A stretch of 64,000 nt of DNA from Limisphaera sp049537155 (GTDB lineage Bacteria; Verrucomicrobiota; Verrucomicrobiia; Limisphaerales; Limisphaeraceae), in the NCBI RefSeq assembly GCF_049537155.1, contig NZ_JBMVQZ010000011.1, positions 1 through 64,000 on the forward strand, in the 5' to 3' direction. Below are positions 48,586 to 57,836 of this stretch, piece after piece; the stretch's first letter is position 1, and every line of letters starts with the position of its first letter. The position numbers and the translations under genes were made by a program. The notes under the pieces were generated by a model that had not been told where the DNA came from, made no database searches, and saw only the letters and a list, made by a program, of their open reading frames with translations.

Positions 48586-49428
48586 ATGCAGATTGAACCT
48601 GGACAGACGGTCCTGCTGACCGGGGCCTCGGGCGGTCTGGGCAGCGTGATGGCGCGGGCGCTGGCGGATCGGCGGGTCCGGCTCTTCCTGGTGGCGCATC
48701 CGGGGGCACGTTTGGAGCCTTTGGCGGAGGAACTCCGCGCCCGCGGGGTGGAGGCCGAGCCATGCATTGCGGACCTGCGGGTGGCGGCCGAACGCCATCG
48801 GGTGGTCCAACAGGTGCGCCGGCGTTTCGGCCCGGTGGACCTGTTGATCAACAACGCCGGCGTGGAACACAACGGTTACTACCACCGGTTGGCGGAGTCG
48901 GAAATCGAGGAGGTTTTGTCGGTGAACCTCGTGGCGGCGATGATGCTGACCCGGTTGGTGTGGCCGGAAATGTTGGAACGGCGGCGCGGGCACGTGGTGA
49001 ACATTGCCTCGCTGGCCGGCAAGGCCGGGCCGGCGTTTCAGGAACCGTATGCCGCTTCCAAGGCCGGTTTGATCGCCTTCACACATGCCCTGCGGGCGAC
49101 GTATGGTGGGTCGGGGGTGAGCGCCTCGGTGATCGTGCCCGGGTTCGTGGAGACGGGGATGTACGAGCGCCTGAAGGCCCTGGCGGGTCGGCCCGCGCCG
49201 CCGCTGTTGGCTGCGGTAACACCGCAGCGGGTGGTTCGGGCGCTGTTTCGAGCCGTGGAGCGCGATCTGGCCGAGGTAATGGTGACGCGCTATCCGGTAC
49301 GTCCTCTGCTGGCGTTATTGCAGCTGGTGCCGGGAGCCTCAGCCTGGTTGACGCGCCTTTTCGGCGTAAACCGTTTCTTTCAAGCAGCAGCGGAGACTGG
49401 CACCGCCCGACCACTTACAACCGGTTAG
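48586..49428 (+). CDS. short-chain dehydrogenase/reductase
   Basis: 280 residues. Cofactor loop TGASGGLGSVMA, NNAG, catalytic Ser in NIASLAGK and Tyr/Lys in YAASKAG. The basic residues after beta-2 suit NADP. Close relatives reduce 3-oxoacyl chains or similar alcohols, but the substrate is not fixed by the sequence. It lies 46 bases before a FadL-type channel and starts the cluster leading to the PhcB/PhcS-like genes, which fits a role in making a 3-hydroxyacyl group (inference). The start is ATG 48586; a longer frame exists upstream. Confidence 0.85.
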   Translation: MQIEPGQTVLLTGASGGLGSVMARALADRRVRLFLVAHPGARLEPLAEELRARGVEAEPCIADLRVAAERHRVVQQVRRRFGPVDLLINNAGVEHNGYYHRLAESEIEEVLSVNLVAAMMLTRLVWPEMLERRRGHVVNIASLAGKAGPAFQEPYAASKAGLIAFTHALRATYGGSGVSASVIVPGFVETGMYERLKALAGRPAPPLLAAVTPQRVVRALFRAVERDLAEVMVTRYPVRPLLALLQLVPGASAWLTRLFGVNRFFQAAAETGTARPLTTG

Positions 49429-49474
49429 CATGGCTCAAGCTTGCTACCGGGATTAGCCTGGGGAGAGCTGTTTT

Positions 49475-50794
49475 ATGAAGACAATCTGGTCAAGAATCAA
49501 GAGCGGGCGCTTCGGTGTTTGGTTATTGTTGCTCCGGCCTTGGCCATCCTCTTTGTGGTGGTTGGCGCTTCTGGGTGTGAGCCCCTGCATGGGCACAGGT
49601 TTTCGCCTGCCCGACCAGGACGCATTCGCGACGGCGCGTGGCGAGGCTTTCGCTGCCACTGCCGACAATCCGTCGGCGATTTACTACAATCCGGCGGGGA
49701 TCACCCAGCTGGAGGGACACCAGGTGCGGGTGGGGGTCTACGGGCTGAACCTGCGCAGCCGGTACCGGTCGCCATCGACGGGCCGGAGTTTCGACAACGA
49801 GAAGGATCTGCACGCGATCCCGCAGTTCTATTACACTTACGGGCCGAAGGATTCGCGCTGGAGTTTTGGTCTGGGCCTTTACGCGCCGTTCGGGCTGAGC
49901 TCGGAGTGGCCGGACGACACCGGGTTCCGCACGGTGGCCACGCAGGGTGAGGTGCGGTACTACACCGTGAACCCGGTCGCGGCATGGGAGGTGGCACCGG
50001 GACTGTCCCTGGGCGCGGGTCTCACGATCAATTACGCCGAGCTGGACCTGCGGCAGGGCCTGGTGTGGCCGGCCCAACCCCTGGATCTTTTTGCGTTCAA
50101 GGGGGACGGTTGGGATGTGGGATACAACCTGGGTCTGCGGTGGCAGGTGCACGAGAAGGTGGTGATCGGCGTGAGTTTTCGTAGTACCACGACGGTGGAG
50201 TTGGACGGTCACAGCCGGGCCTACAACCGTGCAGAGTTCCCGCCGGGGGTGGGCATGGTGCCGGCCTTTCCGGAGCAGCGGTGGTCGGCCGAGGCTGACT
50301 GGCCGTTTCCGTTGAAGGCGATTTTCGGGATCTCCTGGCGGCCGACTCCGGAGTGGAATCTGGAGTTCAACGCCGACTACACGGGGTGGAACCGTCTGCG
50401 TACGGTGACCCTGCACCAGTCGGGTGGGCTGCCGGGACTGATTCCCTCCACCGTGCCACTGCGCCTGGAGTGGGAGGGTAGCTGGTACTACGAGTTTGGT
50501 GTGACGCGGTATTTCTCCGGTGGCTGGCACGTGAGTGCAGGTTATATTTGGAACGAGAACTCGGTTCCGGACGCCACCTATTCGCCGCTGGTGGCGGATT
50601 TGAACCGGCATTTCGGGAGTGTGGGCGTGGGCTGGCGGGGCGAACGGCTGGCGGTGGACGTGGCCTATCAGTTTGGTTACGGCCCCGCGCGAACCGTGTC
50701 GGGCAGCGTGCCCTCGGGGACGGGTCAGTCGGCCGACGGCCGATACCGTTTCCTCAGCCACGCGCTGGCGGTGTCGATGGGGTGGAGGTTTTAA
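49475..50794 (+). CDS. FadL/OmpP1-type outer-membrane channel
   Basis: 439 residues. A signal peptide is followed by GFRLPDQDAFATARGEAFAATADNPSAIYYNPAG in blocks, which is the FadL N-terminal hatch. The rest is alternating amphipathic strands ending in Phe (MGWRF), as in a 14-strand barrel. FadL proteins bring long-chain fatty acids and other hydrophobic molecules across the outer membrane. In this cluster it may carry a fatty-acyl signal (inference). Confidence 0.9.
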   Translation: MKTIWSRIKSGRFGVWLLLLRPWPSSLWWLALLGVSPCMGTGFRLPDQDAFATARGEAFAATADNPSAIYYNPAGITQLEGHQVRVGVYGLNLRSRYRSPSTGRSFDNEKDLHAIPQFYYTYGPKDSRWSFGLGLYAPFGLSSEWPDDTGFRTVATQGEVRYYTVNPVAAWEVAPGLSLGAGLTINYAELDLRQGLVWPAQPLDLFAFKGDGWDVGYNLGLRWQVHEKVVIGVSFRSTTTVELDGHSRAYNRAEFPPGVGMVPAFPEQRWSAEADWPFPLKAIFGISWRPTPEWNLEFNADYTGWNRLRTVTLHQSGGLPGLIPSTVPLRLEWEGSWYYEFGVTRYFSGGWHVSAGYIWNENSVPDATYSPLVADLNRHFGSVGVGWRGERLAVDVAYQFGYGPARTVSGSVPSGTGQSADGRYRFLSHALAVSMGWRF

Positions 50795-50889
50795 AGCGCG
50801 CTGTAACAGTAGGAGTTCTATGGGAAACCATGCCAGCTGCGGGCGTGGTGGCGAGAGCCGCGGACCCGCAGTCGCGGAGTGGGGCGATT

Positions 50890-52323
50890 ATGGGTGGCAT
50901 AGGTCAGGAACTGCCCGCGGGCTATGAGAGCGCGGTTGTATTCGAAGCGCCACTTGGGGCTCGAGTCGCGGCGCACCTGCGCAGGCTGAGCTGGCACAGC
51001 GCGGCATTCGAGGTCCCTGGCAGTTGGCCCGCGCTTCGCATCTCGGAACGGATCCCGTGCGTACGCATCTGGGCGGCTGGCCTCCAAGTCTATACCGGCC
51101 CGGGCGTGGTGACGGCGCTGGTGGATGCCGGCACGGGTTACGTCGGCGAGCTCAAACTGGACCCCGAGGCGCTGAACCGTGCCCTGGTCGGTCACAATGG
51201 AAAGCTCTATTCGCGTGCCCTGCAGACGTTTGACACGTTTTTGAAAGACTGGCAGGCCGCTTGCCGGCTGTTGCCAGAGTACAAGGTTGCCGTGGCCGAC
51301 CTGCACAGTTTTTTGTCGGAACTTCGGCTCTGGCTCAAGCAGGGCCAGCTTGCGGCCAGCGTGGGAGCGGCTGCAGAGGACGGCTCGGGGTTGCGTGAGT
51401 GGGCGGCGCGATTGTCGCCCCGGGTGACCGAGGCGCTGGGTCAGCTTTTTCGGCGGTACGAAGAAGCGGCGTCGCGCATCGAGCCGGCACTGGTCGAGGT
51501 GCACTACCGTTTCGGGCGGCAACTCATTCACCACGTGCTTCTATGCTCGCCGTTCGTTCGGCGCAGTTTCCAGAAGCCCTTGGGTTACTCGGGTGACTAC
51601 GAAGTGGTGAACATGATGTTTCGAGATCCCCTGCAGGGCGAGACGATTCTGGGCATGCTGATCAACGCGTACGCTCTTCAGCTGCCTCCCATTGCCGGCC
51701 ACAGGAACCGTATCGCCTATCTGAAGCGGATCCTCCAAGAGGAGGCTGCCCGTGTGGTGGCTGAAGGCAATCGGCCGAGGATTTTCAGTCTGGGTTGCGG
51801 TCCGGCTCACGAGATCCAGCAGTTCCTGGCGGAATCGCCACTCTCCGACTTCCTGGACGCGACGCTGGCGGATTTCAACGAGGAGACGCTGGCACACACG
51901 GAGCGGGTGTTGGAGGAACAAGCGCGCAGGTTCGCCCGCCGGCCGAGGATCCGATTTCTGCGGCAATCGGCCCAGGAGTTTATTCGGGAAGCGGAACGCT
52001 TGCGTGGCGAGGAACCCGCAGAAGGCTATGATGTCGCGTACTGTGCAGGGCTGTTCGATTATCTTTCTGACCGCGTGTGTCGCCGGTTGTTGGAGATTCT
52101 TTACCAGAAGCTGCGACCCGGTGGGCTGTTGATAGCGACGAACGTGGATCACCACGCGGCGCGCTATGAGATGGAGTGTTTTTTGGACTGGCACCTGATA
52201 TATCGGGACACATCTGCAATGGCGGCACTCGTTCCGCCCAACTGTCCAGCCCACTGTGTGAGCATCAAGCGCGAATCAACGGGAGTGAACATCTTCCTTG
52301 AAGTGCGCAAAGAGGCCCGATGA
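50890..52323 (+). CDS. PhcB-like SAM-dependent methyltransferase with PilZ-like N-terminus
   Basis: About 477 residues from ATG 50890, with a purine-rich ribosome site; ATG 50830 is possible. The first ~90 residues look PilZ-like (FEVPGSWPALRISERI, VYTGPGVV, ELKLD). A helical middle follows, then a SAM fold with LGCGPAHE near residue 298 and AYCAGLFDYLSD. This layout matches the proteins called 3-hydroxypalmitic acid methyl ester synthase (PhcB of Ralstonia). The gene overlaps the histidine kinase gene (ATGA), and that overlaps the hybrid regulator, the order of phc loci. Signal chemistry is inferred; a regulatory methyltransferase is an alternative. Confidence 0.8.
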   Translation: MGGIGQELPAGYESAVVFEAPLGARVAAHLRRLSWHSAAFEVPGSWPALRISERIPCVRIWAAGLQVYTGPGVVTALVDAGTGYVGELKLDPEALNRALVGHNGKLYSRALQTFDTFLKDWQAACRLLPEYKVAVADLHSFLSELRLWLKQGQLAASVGAAAEDGSGLREWAARLSPRVTEALGQLFRRYEEAASRIEPALVEVHYRFGRQLIHHVLLCSPFVRRSFQKPLGYSGDYEVVNMMFRDPLQGETILGMLINAYALQLPPIAGHRNRIAYLKRILQEEAARVVAEGNRPRIFSLGCGPAHEIQQFLAESPLSDFLDATLADFNEETLAHTERVLEEQARRFARRPRIRFLRQSAQEFIREAERLRGEEPAEGYDVAYCAGLFDYLSDRVCRRLLEILYQKLRPGGLLIATNVDHHAARYEMECFLDWHLIYRDTSAMAALVPPNCPAHCVSIKRESTGVNIFLEVRKEAR

Positions 52324-53726
52324 ATCCCAAGGCTGCCTACCGGCCCGAAGCGCTCCGGGCCTATGCGGATTACGAACGCGAGATCACCGGCGGTCATCTC
52401 AAGGTCGGATGTTGGCTGGTCATGACCTTGATGCCGTTGGGCGTAATACTGGATTATTTCGTCTATCCTGAAAAACTCGGCTTTTTTTTTCTGCTGAGGA
52501 TCCTGAGCGTCCTGGCCGCAGGGTTGGTGTGGTTCTTTTTGAGATTTCCAATCAGTCAGCGGTTTTATCGTGCCGTAGGGCTTACCATAGCGAGCATCCC
52601 GGTTGTGTTCATTTGCTTGATGATCGCTGTCGCGCCACCGGAGAAAGGGGGGGCTGCTGGTTCTCCGTACTACGCGGGGTTGAATCTCACGTTGCTTGCC
52701 ATCGGATTCATCATGCGTTGGTCGGTAGACCTCAGCATCATGGCCTCGGTGGTGGTGTTTGGCTCGTATCTTGCTGCATGCTTCGCTCAGGGACCGATAC
52801 CGCCCGAGCAGCGGGGTCTGTTCGTGAACAACCTGTATTTCCTCACGCTTACGAGCATTATTGTGATCATTGGCAGTTGGCTCCACAGTGATCTTCGGAT
52901 TCGCGAATTCATGAGTAGATTTACATTGGATGAGCGCACGCGCGAGCTGGAGGAGGCCATTCGGAGGTTGCGGGAGGCGGAGGCGCAGTTGGTGCAGCAG
53001 GAGAAGATGGCCTCGTTGGGCGTGTTGAGTGCGGGCATCATCCATGAGATCAACAATCCGTTGAACTTCGCGGCGACCAACCTGTATGCGTTGCGCAAGC
53101 GGCTGGCCGGGCTGGAAGGGCACCAGCGGCAGGCATTGGAGGAGATCATTGCCGACGTGGAGGACGGGCTGGGCCGGGTCCGGGACATCGTTTCGGATCT
53201 GCGCACGTTCACGCATCCGGAGGCGGAGAGTCTGGAGGCGGTCCAGGTGGCGGAGGCTGTCCAGGCGGCGGTGCGTTATCTGAGCGGGGAACGGCCGGAC
53301 TCGGTTCGGGTGCAGGTGGACGTGCCGCGGCATCTGGCGGTGCGGGGCAGCCGGAACAAGCTGGTGCATGTGTTGATCAATCTGGTGGAGAATTCGCTGG
53401 ACGCCCTGCGGCAGAAGGAATTCCGCGAGGAGGTCCCCACGGTGCGCATCTCCAGCCGGGAGGAGGGCGGGCGGGTGATCGTGGAGGTCTGGGACAACGG
53501 TCCGGGAATTGCGCCGGAGCATCAGGGTCGGATCTTCGACCCCTTTTTCACCACGAAGGACGTGGGCGAAGGGATGGGGCTGGGGTTGAGCATCTGTTAC
53601 CGGTTGTTGCAGGAGTGCGGGGCTTCCATCCGGGTGGAGAGCGAGCCGGGCCGGTTTTGCCGGTTCATTCTTGAGTTTCCGTCGGGCACGGCCCACGCTG
53701 GAGGTCACTCAGGACCTGATGCATGA
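52320..53726 (+). CDS. PhcS/LqsS-like six-helix sensor histidine kinase
   Basis: 468 residues. About six membrane helices fill residues 29-195 with no large outer loop, then a short coiled coil leads to the DHp helix GIIHEINNPLNFA (His 242). The ATPase domain has LINLVENSLDAL, DNGPGIAP, FDPFFTTKDVGEGMGLGLS. The architecture is like PhcS and LqsS, which sense lipid-type signals within the membrane. It overlaps the methyltransferase upstream and the regulator downstream, so the three are one unit. Confidence 0.85.
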   Translation: MNPKAAYRPEALRAYADYEREITGGHLKVGCWLVMTLMPLGVILDYFVYPEKLGFFFLLRILSVLAAGLVWFFLRFPISQRFYRAVGLTIASIPVVFICLMIAVAPPEKGGAAGSPYYAGLNLTLLAIGFIMRWSVDLSIMASVVVFGSYLAACFAQGPIPPEQRGLFVNNLYFLTLTSIIVIIGSWLHSDLRIREFMSRFTLDERTRELEEAIRRLREAEAQLVQQEKMASLGVLSAGIIHEINNPLNFAATNLYALRKRLAGLEGHQRQALEEIIADVEDGLGRVRDIVSDLRTFTHPEAESLEAVQVAEAVQAAVRYLSGERPDSVRVQVDVPRHLAVRGSRNKLVHVLINLVENSLDALRQKEFREEVPTVRISSREEGGRVIVEVWDNGPGIAPEHQGRIFDPFFTTKDVGEGMGLGLSICYRLLQECGASIRVESEPGRFCRFILEFPSGTAHAGGHSGPDA

Positions 53727-55021
53727 AGCCGGCCTACGATTATCGGCGGTACGCCATCCTGTACGTGGATGACGAGGAGAAGTCGCTGCGCAGCTTCGAA
53801 CGGGCCTTTGCCGATACTTTTCGCATATTGACGGCTCCCAACGCGGGGGAGGGCCACCGGCTGCTGGTGGAGCATCGGGAGGAGATCGGCCTGCTGATGA
53901 CGGACCAGCGGATGCCGGGGGAGAGGGGCGTGTGGTTGCTGGACCAGGCCCGGCGTTTGGACCCGCGGATCATTCGGGTGCTGGTGACCGCCTACAGCGA
54001 CTACAAGGAGGCCATTGACGCCATCAACACGGGCGCCATCTACAAGTACATTTCCAAGCCGTGGGACCTGCCCAAGTTGGAGCAGACCCTCAAGCATGCG
54101 CTGGAGCTGTTCATGATCCAGCGGGAGCGGGACGAGCTGCTGCGGTTGCGGATGACGGAGCTGCGGCAGTTGGTGATGGCGGATCGGGTGGTGAGCCTGG
54201 GCTTGTTGGCGGCGGGCCTGAGTCATCACATCCGCAACGCGTTGGTGGCGGTGAAGACGTTCCTGGATCTGGCCCCGTTGAAGCTGGCTGAGGAAAAGGC
54301 CGAGCCGGGCGGGCTGCGGGATGCGGCCTTTTGGCGGGATTACCATCACGATGTGCAGCTGCAGATTGACCGGATCAATCACCTTTTGCAGGAGTTGTGG
54401 CGGGCTTCCGAACGGCCTGCGGGACCGTTGAGCGACCGGGTGCGGCTGGCGCCGCTGCTGCGGGAGGTGCTTGCGGGATTGGCGTCGGAGTTGGCGGCGC
54501 GCCGGATCGGTGTGGAGCTGGCGATTCCGGAGGATCTGCCCGAGCTGACGGTGGATCTGCCACGGTTTCGCCGGTTGTTCGAGTTGTTGTTAAGGGACGA
54601 GCTGACGGCCTTGCCTCCCGGTGGGCAGGTGCGGTTCGAGGCACGTCTGGTGCCGGTTTCGGATCCGCAACGACCGGAGGTCGAGATCCGTGTCCGGGAC
54701 ACCGGTCCGGGTCTGCCCCAGGAATGGTTGCGGCTGGTGTTCGACCCGTTCGTTTCGCGCACGGACAGCCCGGCCGAGTTCGGCATCAATCTGATGGCCT
54801 GTTACATCATCGTGCACCATCACGGAGGGGTCATTCACGCCAGCAGCGAGCCGGGGCAGGGGACGACCTTTGTCATCCGGCTGCCGGTTCGGGGCGGGCC
54901 GGTTTCGGGCCCGGGTGGAGACACGGAGTTTCTGCGCAAGGTTGTCTTGAATGAGGAACTGTGGCACCGGCTGGCAGCGGGGACGGCTCCGGCTGCGGGG
55001 CCGGGGCGCGCCGGTGACTGA
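53723..55021 (+). CDS. receiver domain fused to a histidine-kinase-like module (PhcR/PhcQ-like)
   Basis: 432 residues. Receiver domain first: DDEE near the start, phospho-acceptor Asp 61 (TDQRMPG), TAYSDY, and Lys in YISKPWD. A linker helix leads to a kinase-like part with GLSHHIRNALVAVKTFLDL, which keeps His 168 and Asn 172, then an ATPase domain (RDTGPGLPQEWLRLVFDPF, GINLMACYIIV). There is no DNA-binding domain, so output must be by phosphotransfer or contact. PhcR and PhcQ share this receiver-then-kinase order. Translationally coupled to the kinase. Confidence 0.85.
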   Translation: MKPAYDYRRYAILYVDDEEKSLRSFERAFADTFRILTAPNAGEGHRLLVEHREEIGLLMTDQRMPGERGVWLLDQARRLDPRIIRVLVTAYSDYKEAIDAINTGAIYKYISKPWDLPKLEQTLKHALELFMIQRERDELLRLRMTELRQLVMADRVVSLGLLAAGLSHHIRNALVAVKTFLDLAPLKLAEEKAEPGGLRDAAFWRDYHHDVQLQIDRINHLLQELWRASERPAGPLSDRVRLAPLLREVLAGLASELAARRIGVELAIPEDLPELTVDLPRFRRLFELLLRDELTALPPGGQVRFEARLVPVSDPQRPEVEIRVRDTGPGLPQEWLRLVFDPFVSRTDSPAEFGINLMACYIIVHHHGGVIHASSEPGQGTTFVIRLPVRGGPVSGPGGDTEFLRKVVLNEELWHRLAAGTAPAAGPGRAGD

Positions 55022-55104
55022 GAGAGGGGGCGGGCCGGGTGTGGCCGGGCTGGCGCATGTGCGGGGGCAGGACGGAAGGTGACGTTTGACGCCCAGGGAG
55101 TGTC

Positions 55105-56322
55105 ATGAGTTACACGGTTCATTATCTGGAATCGCCTGCCGCGCGTCAGGGGATCGAGATCAGCGTGCTGGTCAACTGCCTGCTGCAGGATGCCATTCGG
55201 CTGGGGGCCAGTGACCTGCACATCGAGCCGTGGGAGGAAACCATCGCGGTGCGGGCGCGGGTGAACGGGGTCCTGACCGAGGTGGTGCATCTGCCGCCGG
55301 GGCTGATGGAGAAGGTGTCGGCACGGTTCAAGGTGCTGGCCAATCTGCCGACCTATCAGACGGGGCTTCCGATGGACGGAAAGATCCTCTGCGGTCCCGA
55401 GCTCGACCACGTGCAGGTGCGGGTTTCGATTTTTCCGACGACCCGCGGGGAAAAGATCGTGCTGCGGTTGTTCGATCCGCAGGATCGCCGGTTCGATCTG
55501 GACGAGCTGGGTTTCGATCCGGACACGTTGCAGGGTTTGAAGCGGTTGCTGCGGCGGACGAGTGGTCTGCTGTTGTTCACGGGTCCGACCGGCTCGGGCA
55601 AGACGACGGCGATGTACTCGGCGCTGTGTCACATTGTGCAGCGGGAGGGCAGCGCCGTGAGCATCAGCACCGTGGAGGATCCGGTGGAATTCAATCTGCC
55701 GCGGATCAGCCAGACGCAGATCAACCCGGCGCAGGATTTCACCTATGCGATGGCGCTGCGGAGCATTCTGCGGCAGGACCCGCAGGTGATCATGGTGGGG
55801 GAGATCCGGGATGCGGACACGGCGGCGATCGCGGTGCAGGCGGGTCTGACCGGGCATCTGGTGATCAGCACGATTCATGCGGGGGTGTCGGCGGGAGCGT
55901 TTACGCGGTTGATCCACATGGAGATCGAGCCGTTCATGCTGGCGTCGAGCATCCTGGGAGTGATGGGACTGCGGCTGGTCCGGCGGGTGTGTCCGCAATG
56001 CGCGGAGCCGTACGAGCCCGAACCGAGCGTCTTGAAGGTGGTGCCGGGGGAGTGGCTGGCGCGGGCCACCTTCCGGCGGGGCCGGGGCTGCGAGCATTGC
56101 CGGCACACGGGCTACAGCGGGCGGATGCCGGTGTGCGAGCTGTTGGTGGTCAACGAGCCGTTTCGAGAGGCCGTCTTGAAACGGCTGCCGACGAGTGCGC
56201 TGGAGGAGATTGCGGTCCAAAACGGGATGCGCACGCTCTGGCAGAACGGCTTGCAGGCGGCGTTGGAGGGCCGGACGACGTTGGAGGAGGTCGTGCGCAT
56301 GGTGGCGGCCTCGATCTTGTGA
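55105..56322 (+). CDS. GspE/PilB-family secretion or pilus ATPase lacking the N1 domain
   Basis: 405 residues against about 560 in full GspE/PilB: it starts directly at the N2 domain (LQDAIRLGASDLHIEP). Walker A GPTGSGKTT is near 160; the Asp box, Walker B (VIMVGEIRD) and His box (TGHLVISTIHA) are present. The zinc-type Cys pairs CPQC and CEHC are kept, as in extension ATPases rather than PilT. It starts 83 bases after the PhcR/Q-like gene and may be its output, for example pilus or secretion activity (inference). No partner pilus gene is in the window. Confidence 0.88.
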   Translation: MSYTVHYLESPAARQGIEISVLVNCLLQDAIRLGASDLHIEPWEETIAVRARVNGVLTEVVHLPPGLMEKVSARFKVLANLPTYQTGLPMDGKILCGPELDHVQVRVSIFPTTRGEKIVLRLFDPQDRRFDLDELGFDPDTLQGLKRLLRRTSGLLLFTGPTGSGKTTAMYSALCHIVQREGSAVSISTVEDPVEFNLPRISQTQINPAQDFTYAMALRSILRQDPQVIMVGEIRDADTAAIAVQAGLTGHLVISTIHAGVSAGAFTRLIHMEIEPFMLASSILGVMGLRLVRRVCPQCAEPYEPEPSVLKVVPGEWLARATFRRGRGCEHCRHTGYSGRMPVCELLVVNEPFREAVLKRLPTSALEEIAVQNGMRTLWQNGLQAALEGRTTLEEVVRMVAASIL

Positions 56323-56355
56323 GGCCGGGTCCGGGCGGGCCCCAGGGTCAAAGGC

Positions 56356-57324
56356 CTAATGCGGTTGGGCGGGTCGGCCGGAACGTGGCTGGCGCCAGCG
56401 CCAGTACCCGGCCAGCAGGCTGCCGAGTATGGAATGGGCGGTGGCGGAGAGGGCACAGGGCAGGGCGGCGGCGGGCATGGAGGCGAAATGTTGGCGGGCC
56501 AGTGTGGCGCCGAGGCCGGAGTTCTGCATGCCGACCTCGATGGAGACCGTGCGGGCATCGTTCGGGGAGAGGCGGCACAGTCGTGCCAGCAGGTAACCGA
56601 GCCCGAAACCGCCCAGGTGAAGCAGGGTGACGGCGCCGGCCACGGCCAACGCGGATTGTTTGAGCACGGCGGTGCTGCCACCGATGATGCTGGCGCAAAT
56701 GAGGGTGATGAAGATCACCGAGACCAGGGGCGCCACGGGCAGGACCGCGTGCACCAAGCGCGGCACGGTGTGGTGAAGGGTCAGCCCGGCAAGGAGGGGG
56801 ACCAGGACCACCATCAGGGTGCTTCGGAACAGGGCCCAGGCGTCCACGGGGACGTAATGACCGGCCAGTTGGGCGGTCAGCAGGGGGGTCATGAGAACGG
56901 CGGCGACGGTGGAGCAGAGGGTCATGACCACGGACAGGGCCACGTTGGCGCCGGCGAGGTAGGTGACGACGTTGGAGGCGGTGCCGCCGGGGCAGCAACT
57001 GACCAGGATCAATCCCACCGCCAGGGAAGTCTCCAGTTGAAACAGGCGGGCCAGGGACCAGCCGAGGAAGGGCATGATGAGGTACTGCCCGGCGAACCCC
57101 ACGGCCACCGCCCAGGGCATGCGTAGTACGCCGCGGAAATCGTCAAAGCGGAGGGTCAGGCCCATGCCCAGCATGATGATCCCGAGCCCGACGGGGATCC
57201 ACGGGCCGCTGAACCAGGTGAACCATTGCGGCCGGAACATGGCCAGGGCGCCGGCCAGCAGGACCCAGACGGGAAACAGGTTCGTGGCCAGGGCGGACCA
57301 GCGGACGAGGGCCGGGCGATGCAT
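56356..57324 (-). CDS. bile acid:sodium symporter (BASS) family transporter
   Basis: 322 residues with about nine or ten helices. Family blocks: GLGIIMLGMGLTLRFDDF, FLGWSLA, LILVSCCPGGTASNVVTYLA and SIEVGMQNSGLGATLA, the last two forming the sodium and substrate crossover. BASS proteins bring in organic anions with sodium. It lies 35 bases downstream of a receiver-only protein on the same strand, so both probably share a transcript. The substrate is unknown. Confidence 0.9.
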   Translation of the reverse strand: MHRPALVRWSALATNLFPVWVLLAGALAMFRPQWFTWFSGPWIPVGLGIIMLGMGLTLRFDDFRGVLRMPWAVAVGFAGQYLIMPFLGWSLARLFQLETSLAVGLILVSCCPGGTASNVVTYLAGANVALSVVMTLCSTVAAVLMTPLLTAQLAGHYVPVDAWALFRSTLMVVLVPLLAGLTLHHTVPRLVHAVLPVAPLVSVIFITLICASIIGGSTAVLKQSALAVAGAVTLLHLGGFGLGYLLARLCRLSPNDARTVSIEVGMQNSGLGATLARQHFASMPAAALPCALSATAHSILGSLLAGYWRWRQPRSGRPAQPH

Positions 57325-57359
57325 GCGACGGCGATGGGGGCGGTCCGGGGCCGGCGGGG

Positions 57360-57836
57360 TCAGTGGCTCCGGCCGGTGACTGATTCGAGGGCGTCGAAGA
57401 GGGCGCGCATGGTGAAGGGCTTGTAGAGAATGCGACAGGAGATCTTCCCGAGGAATTCTTTAATCCCGGGGTCGTGCTGGTGGCCGGTCATGAAGATGAA
57501 CCGGCTGCAGAGGGCGGGCTTGGCCCGTTGGACGGCCAGGTAGAACATGTCGCCCGGGAAATTGGGCATCATGATGTCGCAGAGGATGGCGTCGAAGTCC
57601 CGGGCGAGGATCTGTTGGACGCCCTGGGCTCCGTTGTTGACGATTGTGACCCGGTAATCCTGTTGTTCCAGGGTCACTTGGAGCATCGCACAGAGCTCCG
57701 GGTCGTCTTCGAGGATGAGGACGGACTGGGCGCGGATCTGGGTGGGGTCTTCGGGGATTTCGTACACGCGCGGAGCCGGCGGGTCGGGTTCCGGCATGTT
57801 CGCGCCCGGTTGCATGGGTTCGGCCGGCGTGCTCAT
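57360..57836 (-). CDS. stand-alone response-regulator receiver protein
   Basis: 158 residues. About 35 disordered, Pro-rich residues come before a single receiver domain: acidic pair ILEDD, phospho-acceptor Asp 87 (LCDIMMPN), Thr in FMTGHQ and Lys in LYKPF. There is no output domain, as in CheY-like and Spo0F-like relays. It could receive phosphate from the PhcS-like kinase nearby. It precedes the BASS transporter gene on the same strand. Confidence 0.88.
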   Translation of the reverse strand: MSTPAEPMQPGANMPEPDPPAPRVYEIPEDPTQIRAQSVLILEDDPELCAMLQVTLEQQDYRVTIVNNGAQGVQQILARDFDAILCDIMMPNFPGDMFYLAVQRAKPALCSRFIFMTGHQHDPGIKEFLGKISCRILYKPFTMRALFDALESVTGRSH

